Part shown: one piece after another, positions 34,576 through 42,860 of the stretch
Layout of the letters: each line of letters opens with the position of its first letter
Position numbering within the stretch: the stretch's first letter is position 1
NCBI GenBank assembly: GCA_016794785.1
Contig: JAEUHC010000005.1
Span: forward strand, 1 to 57,032
Length of the DNA: 57,032 nt
Origin: Opitutaceae bacterium
GTDB taxonomy: Bacteria > Verrucomicrobiota > Verrucomicrobiia > Opitutales > Opitutaceae
Direction: 5' to 3'
Made by a program: the position numbers and the translations under genes
The notes under the pieces: generated by a model
Told to the model about the DNA's origin: nothing
What the model saw: only the letters and a program-made list of their open reading frames with translations
Databases searched by the model: none

Positions 34576-36105
34576 GTGAAGTTCCACCTCCCCGTTCTGG
34601 CGTCGTGTTGCCTGCTGGCATCGTCGTTCGCCGCGCCGCCGCCCAATATCGTCATCTTCCTCGTGGACGATATGGGCATCATGGACACCTCGGTGCCGTT
34701 CCTCACCGATGCCGCCGGCAAGCCCACACGCCATCCGCTCAATGTTTTCTACCGCACACCCAACATGGAGCGGCTGGCGGCACGCGGTATCCGGTTTAAT
34801 AATTTCTGCGCCATGAGCGTGTGCTCGCCCACACGTATTTCCATCCTGACCGGCCAGAACGCCGCGCGGCATCACACCACGAATCATATCAACGCCGACA
34901 CGGACAACGGCGGTCCCAACGGACCGCCGCAATGGAACTGGAAGGGATTGCAGACGGGCGATGTGACGCTGCCCAGTCTCATGCTGGCGAACGGCTACCG
35001 CACCATCCACGTCGGCAAAGGCCATTTCGGACCACGCGCGTCGGCAGGCGCCGAGCCGCGAAATCTCGGATTCGACCTCAATGTCGGCGGGACTTCGGGC
35101 TCGGCCGGCAGCTATTACGGCAGGCAAAACTTCGGCAATCCCGTCAATGGCCAGCCCGGGAGACTTTCAGGCCGCGGCGTGCCAGGGCTGGAGAAATACC
35201 ACGGCACCGACATCTTCCTGACCGAAGCGCTCACCCTGGAGGCCAACGCGCGCGTCAGCGACGCGGTGCGGGACGGTCAACCCTTCTTCCTCTACTTCGC
35301 GCACTATGCCGTGCATCGGCCATTCCAATCCGACCCACGCTTCGCCGCCCACTATCAGGACTCCGGCAAGCCACCCGAAGCGCAAACCTTCGCGACGCTG
35401 GTCGAGGGCATGGACAAGTCGCTGGGCGATCTCCTCGACCACCTCGACCAACTTGGCGTCGCTGACAACACCCTCATCTTCTTCCTCGGCGATAACGGCT
35501 CCGACGCCCCGCTCGGCGATCCGCACGCCATCGCCAGCGCCGCCCCGTTGCGCGGCATGAAAGGCTCCCACTATGAAGGCGGCACGCGTGTGCCGTTCAT
35601 CACTGCCTGGGCCAAGGCCAGCGCCAGCAATGTTTATCAACAACGCCTCCCGATTCCCGCCGGCGCCATCCAGAATCAGCAGGCTGCCGTCTACGACCTG
35701 TTCCCCACCATCCTCGCGCTCACTGGTCAATCCGCTCCACCAAAACACATCGTGGACGGCGCGCGTCTCGACACGTTGCTCAGCGGCAAGCCCGATGCCA
35801 CCCGCCGGGAAACCTTTCTGATGCACTATCCGCACTCCCCGCATCGCAGCGACTACTGGACCAGCTATCGGGACGGCGATTGGAAAGTCATCTATCATTA
35901 CTTCCCGTCCAAAATCTCGGGAGATTCCCATTACCAGCTCTTCAATCTCGCCAAAGACCCCTCCGAATCGAACAACCTCGCCGGCAACGAGCCGGTGAAA
36001 CTCCGGCAGATGATGGCGGCATTGATGGCGAAGCTCGCGGAGGACGGAGCGCTCTTTCCAGTGGCCGACGATCACGTCACGCCGGTGAAACCACAGTTAC
36101 TCTGA
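34576..36105 (+). CDS. Sulfatase (Cys-type), secreted
   Basis: 509 aa from a GTG at 34576 giving signal FHLPVLASCCLLASSFAA. IVIFLVDDMG (25-34) supplies the metal-binding Asp pair and CSPTR (83-87) is the formylglycine site; the Cys must be converted by a maturase that is not encoded here. HVGKGHFG replaces the common GKWHLG, keeping Lys and His. FFLGDNGSDAPLG supplies the second metal-binding Asp-Asn. It desulfates a polysaccharide or oligosaccharide in the periplasm or outside the cell; regiospecificity unknown. It starts 45 bp after the tandem TIM-barrel pair and 14 bp before the next sulfatase, so it heads a long same-strand block. The deleted remnant at 31931 resembles it. Confidence 0.93.
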   Translation: MKFHLPVLASCCLLASSFAAPPPNIVIFLVDDMGIMDTSVPFLTDAAGKPTRHPLNVFYRTPNMERLAARGIRFNNFCAMSVCSPTRISILTGQNAARHHTTNHINADTDNGGPNGPPQWNWKGLQTGDVTLPSLMLANGYRTIHVGKGHFGPRASAGAEPRNLGFDLNVGGTSGSAGSYYGRQNFGNPVNGQPGRLSGRGVPGLEKYHGTDIFLTEALTLEANARVSDAVRDGQPFFLYFAHYAVHRPFQSDPRFAAHYQDSGKPPEAQTFATLVEGMDKSLGDLLDHLDQLGVADNTLIFFLGDNGSDAPLGDPHAIASAAPLRGMKGSHYEGGTRVPFITAWAKASASNVYQQRLPIPAGAIQNQQAAVYDLFPTILALTGQSAPPKHIVDGARLDTLLSGKPDATRRETFLMHYPHSPHRSDYWTSYRDGDWKVIYHYFPSKISGDSHYQLFNLAKDPSESNNLAGNEPVKLRQMMAALMAKLAEDGALFPVADDHVTPVKPQLL

Positions 36106-36119
36106 TCACCGATTTCACC

Positions 36120-37481
36120 ATGCGACTGATTCCTGCTTTCCTGTCCTCCATCCTGCTGCTGCAAACGGCGTTCGCTGAAGGGTCCCGGCCGAACATTCTT
36201 CTCATTGTCTCCGACGATCAGGGCTACGCCGACGCCGGCTTCCAGGGTTCGCGCGACATCGTGACCCCGCACCTCGACCAGCTCGCAGCGAAGGGAATTC
36301 GTTTCACCAACGGTTACGTCACCCACGCCTTTTGCAGTCCTTCGCGGGCAGGGCTGATGACCGGTCGTTATCAGCAGCGGTTTGGCCATGAGCGAAATGT
36401 CTACTACGATCCTGCCGATCGTCGTGAAGGACTCCCCACCACAGAAATACTGCTGCCGGCGCATCTCAAATCGGCGGGATACACGACGGGATGGATCGGC
36501 AAATGGCATCTGGGGGCCGCCCCGGAGTTCGTGCCCCGGCAGAGGGGCTTTGCGGACACATTCGGTTTCATCGGCGGCGGTCACCGGTATCGCGATTGGA
36601 AGGTCAACCCTGCGGCCGAATACTTTGTGCCCATCGAACGCAACGGCCGGCCAGTCGAGTTGCAAGGGCATTTGACGACGGTCTTGGGGAACGAGGCCGC
36701 AGTGTTTGTGCGCAAGCACACGGAAAAGCCGTGGTTTCTCTATCTCGCGTTCAACGCGCCCCACAATCCGCACGAGCCCACCGATGAGCGGCTCGCGCGC
36801 TTCACGGGAATTACCGATCCGCTCCGGCGAAAATATGCCGCGCAGATCAGTCTTATGGACGACGCGATCGGGGAAACCCTCGCAGCGGTGCATACGAGCG
36901 GACAAGATGACCGCACGCTGGTATTCTTTTTCAGCGATAATGGCGGGCCGCCCGCGCAAATCAGTGGTGCGGATAACGCGCCTTTGCGCGGCGCCAAGGG
37001 CTCCGTCTACGAGGGCGGCTTTCGCGTGCCTTTCCTCATCGCGTGGCCTGGCAGCCTTGCTGCCGGCGCCGTGGAGAATCGCCCGGTGAGCGCGATCGAT
37101 GTGTTTGCCACGGCGCTGGGGGTGGCTGGAGTCGCGATGCCAACGGACCGCAAATACGACAGCGTGGATCTCATGCCCTTTCTCACCGGTGAAAACTCCG
37201 GCGTGCCGCACGAACGGCTGTTCTGGCGCAGTGGCGCGCAATGGGCGATCCGGGAAGGCGATTGGAAACTCGTGCGCCACCGCGGCCAACCCGATGCACT
37301 CTACCATCTCACCCAGGACATCGGGGAAACGAAGGACCTCGCGCGCGCCCAACCGGCGGTCGCCGCGCGGCTCGCGGCCGCTCTCGCCGCCTGGAACAAA
37401 GAGCTGATCGATCCCGTGTTCCTCGGTCTGGAAGGGCACAACGCAGCTGCCAAAAAGGCCCCGCGCAAACCGACGCCATGA
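36120..37481 (+). CDS. Sulfatase (Cys-type), secreted
   Basis: 453 aa from the ATG at 36120; the longer frame starting at 35880 lies inside the previous gene. Signal RLIPAFLSSILLLQTAFA. NILLIVSDDQGYADAG (25-40) carries the metal-ligand Asp pair, CSPSR (72-76) is the formylglycine site, and GKWHLG and FFFSDNGGPP are the other catalytic and metal motifs. It is an S1-family sulfatase of compact length. Its stop overlaps the start of the pectate-lyase-superfamily gene (ATGA, 37478-37481), so the two are translationally coupled, implying that desulfation and backbone cleavage of the same glycan are co-expressed. Confidence 0.94.
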   Translation: MRLIPAFLSSILLLQTAFAEGSRPNILLIVSDDQGYADAGFQGSRDIVTPHLDQLAAKGIRFTNGYVTHAFCSPSRAGLMTGRYQQRFGHERNVYYDPADRREGLPTTEILLPAHLKSAGYTTGWIGKWHLGAAPEFVPRQRGFADTFGFIGGGHRYRDWKVNPAAEYFVPIERNGRPVELQGHLTTVLGNEAAVFVRKHTEKPWFLYLAFNAPHNPHEPTDERLARFTGITDPLRRKYAAQISLMDDAIGETLAAVHTSGQDDRTLVFFFSDNGGPPAQISGADNAPLRGAKGSVYEGGFRVPFLIAWPGSLAAGAVENRPVSAIDVFATALGVAGVAMPTDRKYDSVDLMPFLTGENSGVPHERLFWRSGAQWAIREGDWKLVRHRGQPDALYHLTQDIGETKDLARAQPAVAARLAAALAAWNKELIDPVFLGLEGHNAAAKKAPRKPTP

Positions 37482-39790
37482 AATCCACCTGGTCCGGCCT
37501 TCCTTTCTTCGCGGCGTGCATCACAGTGCTGTTCCTGACATGCGGGTTCTCCCACTGCGCGGCGGCGGACGCCCGACCCGCAGGGGCAGTTTCGCCGGCA
37601 CCGGACTACTTCAATCCGGTGGTCACGTATCCGGTGCGTGGTGGTTTCGATTTGAGTGTCCCAAAGGAACTGGGCAACAGGCAACTCGCGGAGATGGGAT
37701 TGGTCGATGTTACTGCGGCACCATTTCGCGCGGATCCGACCGGCAGAAAAGACGCGACCCGAGCCATTCAGGCCGCAGTGAACTTTGCGCGTGACCATCA
37801 GATGGTGTGTTTTTTTCCGACGGGAACCTACCGCGTTTCCGACACCATCGAGTGCATCCAGAATCCGAGCCGCCAAGGAGGCGGAATGTTCTGGCCCTGT
37901 GTGCTGCAAGGGTCGCGCCGCGGGGTCCGACCGAAAATCGTTCTGACGGCGCACTCACCGGGATTCGACGATCCTGCCCAACGCAAACGCGTCATCTATA
38001 TTTGGGCGCGGGGCGCCGGCAGAGAGGCGCCCGTCACCGCCGAGCAGGCCAACATCCTGTTCAACTCCATGTTTCTCAACCTCGACATCACGGTGGAAGA
38101 GGGGAACTCCGGCGCCGTGGCCCTGCGCATGGAGGGTGCGCAGGGCAGCGGCGCTCAAGATTGTGTGATCGACGTGACCCACGGCCACACTGGTCTGGAG
38201 GGAGGGTGCGGGTCGGGCGGCAGTCATGCCGGCATAACCGTGATCGGCGGCCGCATCGGCATGGACCTCACGCAAAGTCGTCCAGCACCGACCCTCACCG
38301 GCATCACCCTGATCAACCAGACGGAAACGGCGCTGATCTACAGAGGTATCGAGGCGTTGTGCGTAGTCGGGCTCAAACTCACGTCTCAAGCGCCTGGTCC
38401 CGTCATCGTTGGAAAGAGCAACGAACGGAATCCGCTTTGTGGCCAGATTTCGGTGGTGGACAGCCTGATTGACCTGCAAGCGACGGGTGAAACCGCCCTC
38501 TCCTCCGCCAGCGCGCTCTACCTGAAAAATGTTTATTTTCGCGGGGCGGCGCAAATTGTCAGCAGTCCCGACGGAGCGCGATTGGCCGGCGACCCGGCGG
38601 AGTGGATGCGGGTGGTCGAATATGCGCACGGGCCGGTGCTGCCGGAGTTCAAAGGCTACCGCTTCGCCGCGCCGGTTTATCTGGACGGCCATCGGCAGGA
38701 AGCGGATGTGATCGCGACCGAACCAACCGCGTCGCCACCGGACGATCTGCAGGCGCGTCATCTGTGGGGTGAGGGTTTTCCGAGCTACGAGTCGCGCGGT
38801 GCGGTCAGTGTCAAAGCGCCGCCTTACGGGGCAAAAGGCGACAGCTTCGCCGATGATACGGATGCCATCCAACGCGCGATCGATGAGAACGAAATCGTCT
38901 ATCTGCCGAAGGGTTATTATCGGATCACGCGCACGATCCAACTCCGGCCGGCGACCAAGCTGGTCGGCATCGCGCAAAGTTTTTCGGTGTTGATGACCCG
39001 AGAGGCAGAGGGGAGCTTCGCCGACGCCGCCAGGCCGCAGCCGTTGGTGCGCACGGCCGATGATCGCGCCGCCAGGACGGTCCTGGCGTTCTGCTATTTC
39101 CTGGTGCCGCGGGAAGTGACCGGTGCGTTCGGGCTGCACTGGCGCTGCGGACCTCAATCCGTGTTGCGCTCCGCCGGCAGCATCCTTCGTCCCTTGCGGT
39201 CGCAGGGAGAAGCCGCGACGAAGGTGCCCGGCCGACATCCATTGACTCTCGTGTCCGGCCACGGCGCGGGCCGCTGGTATAATCTCAACAACCACGAGCT
39301 AATCAGTGACGCTGGCTTCCGGTATCTGTTGCTGGATGGAGCCGCCGGCCCGCTCGCGATCTATCAATGCAACATCGAGCACGTGCTCGATCAGGAGGCG
39401 CAGATTGAAATCCGCGATAGCCGGCGCGTGGCGATCTACGGCATGAAAAGCGAGGGCAATTCCCCTGCGCTGCGGGCAACCGACTCCAGCGACATCGGCA
39501 TTTTCAGCTATGGCGGAAACCTGTGCCCCAAACCCGGCTCCAGCCTGTTCGTCTTCGAGCGCACGACGGAGGTCCTGTTGGCCAATGTGATTCCCCGGCT
39601 CACGCTGCCTCACTCCGGAATCAACGATTTCTACAAAAAGGATATTGGCATCGGCACTCCCGACACCTGGTCGGTGGTGATCGATACCCCTGCCGGCAGT
39701 GAGCGCACGCGCACGCGACCGCTGGATCACCCGGTGCTCTACCGGCACACAGCGGACAAACCGAACCGAGCGAGAGGAGATCTCGAATGA
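37478..39790 (+). CDS. Secreted pectate-lyase-superfamily (double beta-helix) protein
   Basis: 770 aa from the ATG at 37478 (the frame is open back to 37241 inside the sulfatase). Signal FFAACITVLFLTCGFSHCAA. Two beta-helix modules: VDVTAAPFRADPTGRKDATR, VCFFPTGTYRVSDTIECIQN, later YGAKGDSFADDTDAIQRAID and IVYLPKGYYRITRTIQLRP. GAGRWYNLNNH matches the GGRWY motif of the exoproteins at 16974 and 22395, making this the shortest of three paralogues and the only one without extra binding modules. It is probably a polysaccharide lyase or hydrolase acting outside the cell. It overlaps by ATGA both the sulfatase before it and the GH50-like gene after it. The catalytic residues could not be assigned. 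Confidence 0.85.
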   Translation: MKSTWSGLPFFAACITVLFLTCGFSHCAAADARPAGAVSPAPDYFNPVVTYPVRGGFDLSVPKELGNRQLAEMGLVDVTAAPFRADPTGRKDATRAIQAAVNFARDHQMVCFFPTGTYRVSDTIECIQNPSRQGGGMFWPCVLQGSRRGVRPKIVLTAHSPGFDDPAQRKRVIYIWARGAGREAPVTAEQANILFNSMFLNLDITVEEGNSGAVALRMEGAQGSGAQDCVIDVTHGHTGLEGGCGSGGSHAGITVIGGRIGMDLTQSRPAPTLTGITLINQTETALIYRGIEALCVVGLKLTSQAPGPVIVGKSNERNPLCGQISVVDSLIDLQATGETALSSASALYLKNVYFRGAAQIVSSPDGARLAGDPAEWMRVVEYAHGPVLPEFKGYRFAAPVYLDGHRQEADVIATEPTASPPDDLQARHLWGEGFPSYESRGAVSVKAPPYGAKGDSFADDTDAIQRAIDENEIVYLPKGYYRITRTIQLRPATKLVGIAQSFSVLMTREAEGSFADAARPQPLVRTADDRAARTVLAFCYFLVPREVTGAFGLHWRCGPQSVLRSAGSILRPLRSQGEAATKVPGRHPLTLVSGHGAGRWYNLNNHELISDAGFRYLLLDGAAGPLAIYQCNIEHVLDQEAQIEIRDSRRVAIYGMKSEGNSPALRATDSSDIGIFSYGGNLCPKPGSSLFVFERTTEVLLANVIPRLTLPHSGINDFYKKDIGIGTPDTWSVVIDTPAGSERTRTRPLDHPVLYRHTADKPNRARGDLE

Positions 39791-41160
39791 ACAAGCAGAC
39801 CTATTTCACGGTGTTTCTTCTCGGTCTCGTCGCGCTGATCGGTGGCGTGTTCCCGGCAGTCCCGGGCTTTGCCGCCTCATCCGCTGCGCCGCCCACTGAT
39901 CGCTTCGGCGGCAACCTCGCCTTGGTGACGCAATCCACCGGACATTTCCGGGTGGAGCAAGCAAAGGGACGCTGGTGGCTGGTCACCCCGGAAGGACACG
40001 GCATGGTCGCCATGGGCGTGAATCATCTCAGCGAGATGAAGAACGCAGCCATCCTTTCGCGCACCGTCTTCGCCCGACGTTTCGGTCAGGATTGGGCGCG
40101 GGTGTTTGCCGAAGTCGAGCAGCAGTGCCGCGCGTGGGGATTCAACTGCGCGGGGTTTCAGACGCCGGTGGAGATGCGCGCCACGATGCCCTACGTGATC
40201 AGCACGTCGTTCATGTCGGCCTCGTTCTGGCAAAATCCGCTCGCCTATGTGGACGTATTCACACCCGCGTTCGCGGCGGAAGCCGAAGCCAAGGCGATGG
40301 CTGCGGCCGCCGAGATGAAGTCCAATCCGATGGCCATCGCGTGGACGTGGACCGATTCGACGAGTTGGGATCTCAAATTCACGCGCGCGACGCGCGGCAC
40401 CGACTATGTTTCCTTCATGCGTGATCTGCCCGCCGATTCCCCCGGGCGGCAGCGCTACACCGCGTTCCTGCGCGAGCGTCACGGCGACAATCTTGCGAAG
40501 CTCAACACGGCCTACGGCGCGGCCTTCCCGTCTTTCGAGGCGGTGGGGGGAACGAGGCTCGATCGTGACCGCGAGACCGTCTTCGCCGACGACCGCGAAT
40601 TCCTGCGCCTCATCGCGCGGCGCTACTTCGAGGCCATCGCCCTTCCCTTTCGTCGCGAGCATCCCACCGGTCTGCTCATGGGCGACCGTTTTCACCTGCG
40701 CGATCATCCCGACGAAGTGTTGCAGGAGGCGGCCAGATTCATCGACGTGCTCGGCATTCAGCCGGGCGATCATTTCTTCGCGCCTCTGGAAAAACTCACG
40801 CGTCCCGACGAGACGTGGTTCGATGCGACGGAGTTTGACCGCCTGCACAAACTCACGGGCAAACCCATCATTATCGCCGATCACCAATGCGGTTTTTTCG
40901 ACCAACACACCCCCAAGACTGGGGGCTGGTTTCAATATGCCACGGCCGACGAAGCCGCAGCGTCCTATGATCGCTTCCTGCGCGACGCCTTCGCGCAGCC
41001 CTACATTATCGGCTACTTCCGCTGCCAGTATCTCACGATCTACAAGGAGCAGCTCAAGCGCTACAAACAGGGTCTGCTGCGGCCCGACGGCACGCCCTTC
41101 GAGGACTACGTGGAGCGGCTTCAGGAGACGAACCGGCAAATCTTGAATTTCGTCCGATGA
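39787..41160 (+). CDS. GH50-like TIM-barrel protein lacking both catalytic glutamates
   Basis: 457 aa with signal QTYFTVFLLGLVALIGGVFP. A good ribosome-binding site, GAGGAGA (39774-39780), precedes the ATG, which overlaps the previous stop. The barrel aligns throughout with the agarase-like protein at 44848: GRWWLVTPEGHGMVAMGVNH against GQWWLVDPTGRLFWSHGIVR, FGQDWARVF against HGRDWESRY, and the LAKLNTAYG against IARLNAAWG segments. At the acid/base position DNELAWG of the neighbour this protein has DSTSWD (Thr192), and at the nucleophile position GEFHFG it has ADHQCG (Asp365). Both Glu residues are thus replaced. It could be a binding protein, a pseudo-enzyme, or an enzyme with a different mechanism. 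It also lacks the neighbour's N-terminal beta-domain. Confidence 0.8.
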   Translation: MNKQTYFTVFLLGLVALIGGVFPAVPGFAASSAAPPTDRFGGNLALVTQSTGHFRVEQAKGRWWLVTPEGHGMVAMGVNHLSEMKNAAILSRTVFARRFGQDWARVFAEVEQQCRAWGFNCAGFQTPVEMRATMPYVISTSFMSASFWQNPLAYVDVFTPAFAAEAEAKAMAAAAEMKSNPMAIAWTWTDSTSWDLKFTRATRGTDYVSFMRDLPADSPGRQRYTAFLRERHGDNLAKLNTAYGAAFPSFEAVGGTRLDRDRETVFADDREFLRLIARRYFEAIALPFRREHPTGLLMGDRFHLRDHPDEVLQEAARFIDVLGIQPGDHFFAPLEKLTRPDETWFDATEFDRLHKLTGKPIIIADHQCGFFDQHTPKTGGWFQYATADEAAASYDRFLRDAFAQPYIIGYFRCQYLTIYKEQLKRYKQGLLRPDGTPFEDYVERLQETNRQILNFVR

Positions 41161-41258
41161 GCACCGCGGACGTGTCGTCCTCCACACCCACCCGGTCCAG
41201 ACGTCTGCTTCGCCCGGCGTGCCAGCTTCACTGCCCCTCAAGTAAACCAAATATCTCC

Positions 41259-42860
41259 ATGAAAACACTTCTCCGAACCATCGTGTTGCTGCCTCTCGCT
41301 GCGCTGCCAGTGAAAGCCGCTCCGGCGGAGCCCACGCAACGGCCCAATATCCTCTTCATCTTCTCCGATGACCACGCCCAAGCCGCCATTTCGAGCTACG
41401 GCTCGAGGGTGAACCAGACGCCAAACATTGATCGTCTCGCGAGCGGCGGGGCGCGGTTCACGAATTCTTTCGTCACCAATTCAATCTGCACGCCGAGTCG
41501 CGCCACGCTCCTCACAGGGCAATATTCCCACCTCAACGGCGTCCCCGTCTTCAACCGCTTCGACGGTTCACGCGACACCGTCGCCAAGCGTCTCCAAGCA
41601 GGTGGCTACCACACTGGCATGATCGGCAAATGGCACCTTGGCTCAGACCCCACCGGCTTCGACCGCTGGATCGTGCTGCCAGGCCAAGGTAAATACTGGA
41701 ATCCGGATTTCGTCATCGCCGGACGCAAGCTCACCATCGAGGGCCACTGCACCAACATCACGACCGACCTCGGGATCGAATGGCTCAAAACCCGCCCCCA
41801 AGGTAAGCCGTTTTTCCTGATGCTTCATCAGAAGGCACCGCACCGCATCTGGGAACCCGACCAGCGCAATTTGGCGCGTTTCAAGGGCAAGATATTTCCC
41901 GAGCCTGACACTTTCTGGGACGATTACGCCACGCGCCCCGCCGCACTGCCCGCGAACGAGCAGCGGGTCGCCGACGATCTCACGCGGCTCGATCTCAAGC
42001 TCGAACCACCGGCGAATCTCACCGGCCAGGCGCGCACCGAGTGGCTTATGCTCAAGCCCAAGGAGGTCGAAGTGGATGGACGGACCCTCACCGGCAAAGA
42101 TCTCGTCCGTTGGAAATACCAGCGCTATATGCAGGACTATCTGGCCTGCGTGCAGGGCGTGGATGACGGCGTCGGCCAAGTGCTCGACTATCTCGACCAG
42201 GCGGACCTCGCGAAAAACACCATCGTCATCTACTCCGCCGACAACGGCTGGTATCTCGGTGAGTTTGGGCTCTACGACAAGCGATTCATGTATGAGCCCG
42301 GCCTGCGCGTCCCGCTCCTCGTTCGCGGCCCCGGCATCAAAGCCGGCAGCCTCCCGGCGCAGTTCGTCGCCAACATCGACCTCGCACCCACTTTCCTCGA
42401 CCTCGCCGGGTTATCTATTCCGGCGTCGATGCAAGGTCGCTCGTTCGTCCCGTTGCTGCGCTGTGAATCGCCCGCCGACTGGCGCACCTCGGTTTATTAC
42501 CGCTACTATCACGACCCTGGGCACCACAACACCCACGCCCATCTCGGCGTGCGCACCGCCACGCACAAGCTCATCTATTACTGGAAGCAGAACGCCTACG
42601 AGATGTTCGACCTTACTGTAGATCCGACCGAACAGCACAACCTCCTGCACGCCGACGGCGCGAAAAATCCTGCGGTCGCCGCCAAGTTCGCCGAGTTGAA
42701 AGCCGAACTTGTCCGCCTGCAGAAAGAATTCAAGGACGACGGCCAATACGCCGCTTCCGCCGACTGGCCGGCCGGCAGCGCCGACGGCCCCTTTGACGCT
42801 TACAAACCCATCGGCACCAAAACCGTCGCCGAAGCCATCGCAGCCACTCTTTCCCAATGA
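41259..42860 (+). CDS. Sulfatase (Cys-type), secreted
   Basis: 533 aa from the ATG at 41259 with signal KTLLRTIVLLPLAALPVKAA; the frame opening at 41157 overlaps the previous gene but has no signal at its start. NILFIFSDDHAQAAISSYG (30-48) carries the metal Asp pair, CTPSR (77-81) the formylglycine Cys, GKWHLG the catalytic Lys/His and IYSADNGWYLGEFG the second metal site. DKRFMYEPGLRVPLLVRGPG and a YYRYYHDPGHHN segment are typical of S1 sulfatases of the iduronate or N-acetylglucosamine-6-sulfatase-like type; this is a resemblance only. Its stop overlaps the next sulfatase start by ATGA (42857-42860). The 98-bp gap before it (41161-41258) shows no gene and could hold an internal promoter. 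Confidence 0.93.
   Translation: MKTLLRTIVLLPLAALPVKAAPAEPTQRPNILFIFSDDHAQAAISSYGSRVNQTPNIDRLASGGARFTNSFVTNSICTPSRATLLTGQYSHLNGVPVFNRFDGSRDTVAKRLQAGGYHTGMIGKWHLGSDPTGFDRWIVLPGQGKYWNPDFVIAGRKLTIEGHCTNITTDLGIEWLKTRPQGKPFFLMLHQKAPHRIWEPDQRNLARFKGKIFPEPDTFWDDYATRPAALPANEQRVADDLTRLDLKLEPPANLTGQARTEWLMLKPKEVEVDGRTLTGKDLVRWKYQRYMQDYLACVQGVDDGVGQVLDYLDQADLAKNTIVIYSADNGWYLGEFGLYDKRFMYEPGLRVPLLVRGPGIKAGSLPAQFVANIDLAPTFLDLAGLSIPASMQGRSFVPLLRCESPADWRTSVYYRYYHDPGHHNTHAHLGVRTATHKLIYYWKQNAYEMFDLTVDPTEQHNLLHADGAKNPAVAAKFAELKAELVRLQKEFKDDGQYAASADWPAGSADGPFDAYKPIGTKTVAEAIAATLSQ

Noticed and set aside
35020..35035. GKGHFG in the first sulfatase taken as loss of activity
   Set aside because: The catalytic Lys and His are kept; only the Trp and Leu positions vary, so inactivity cannot be claimed.
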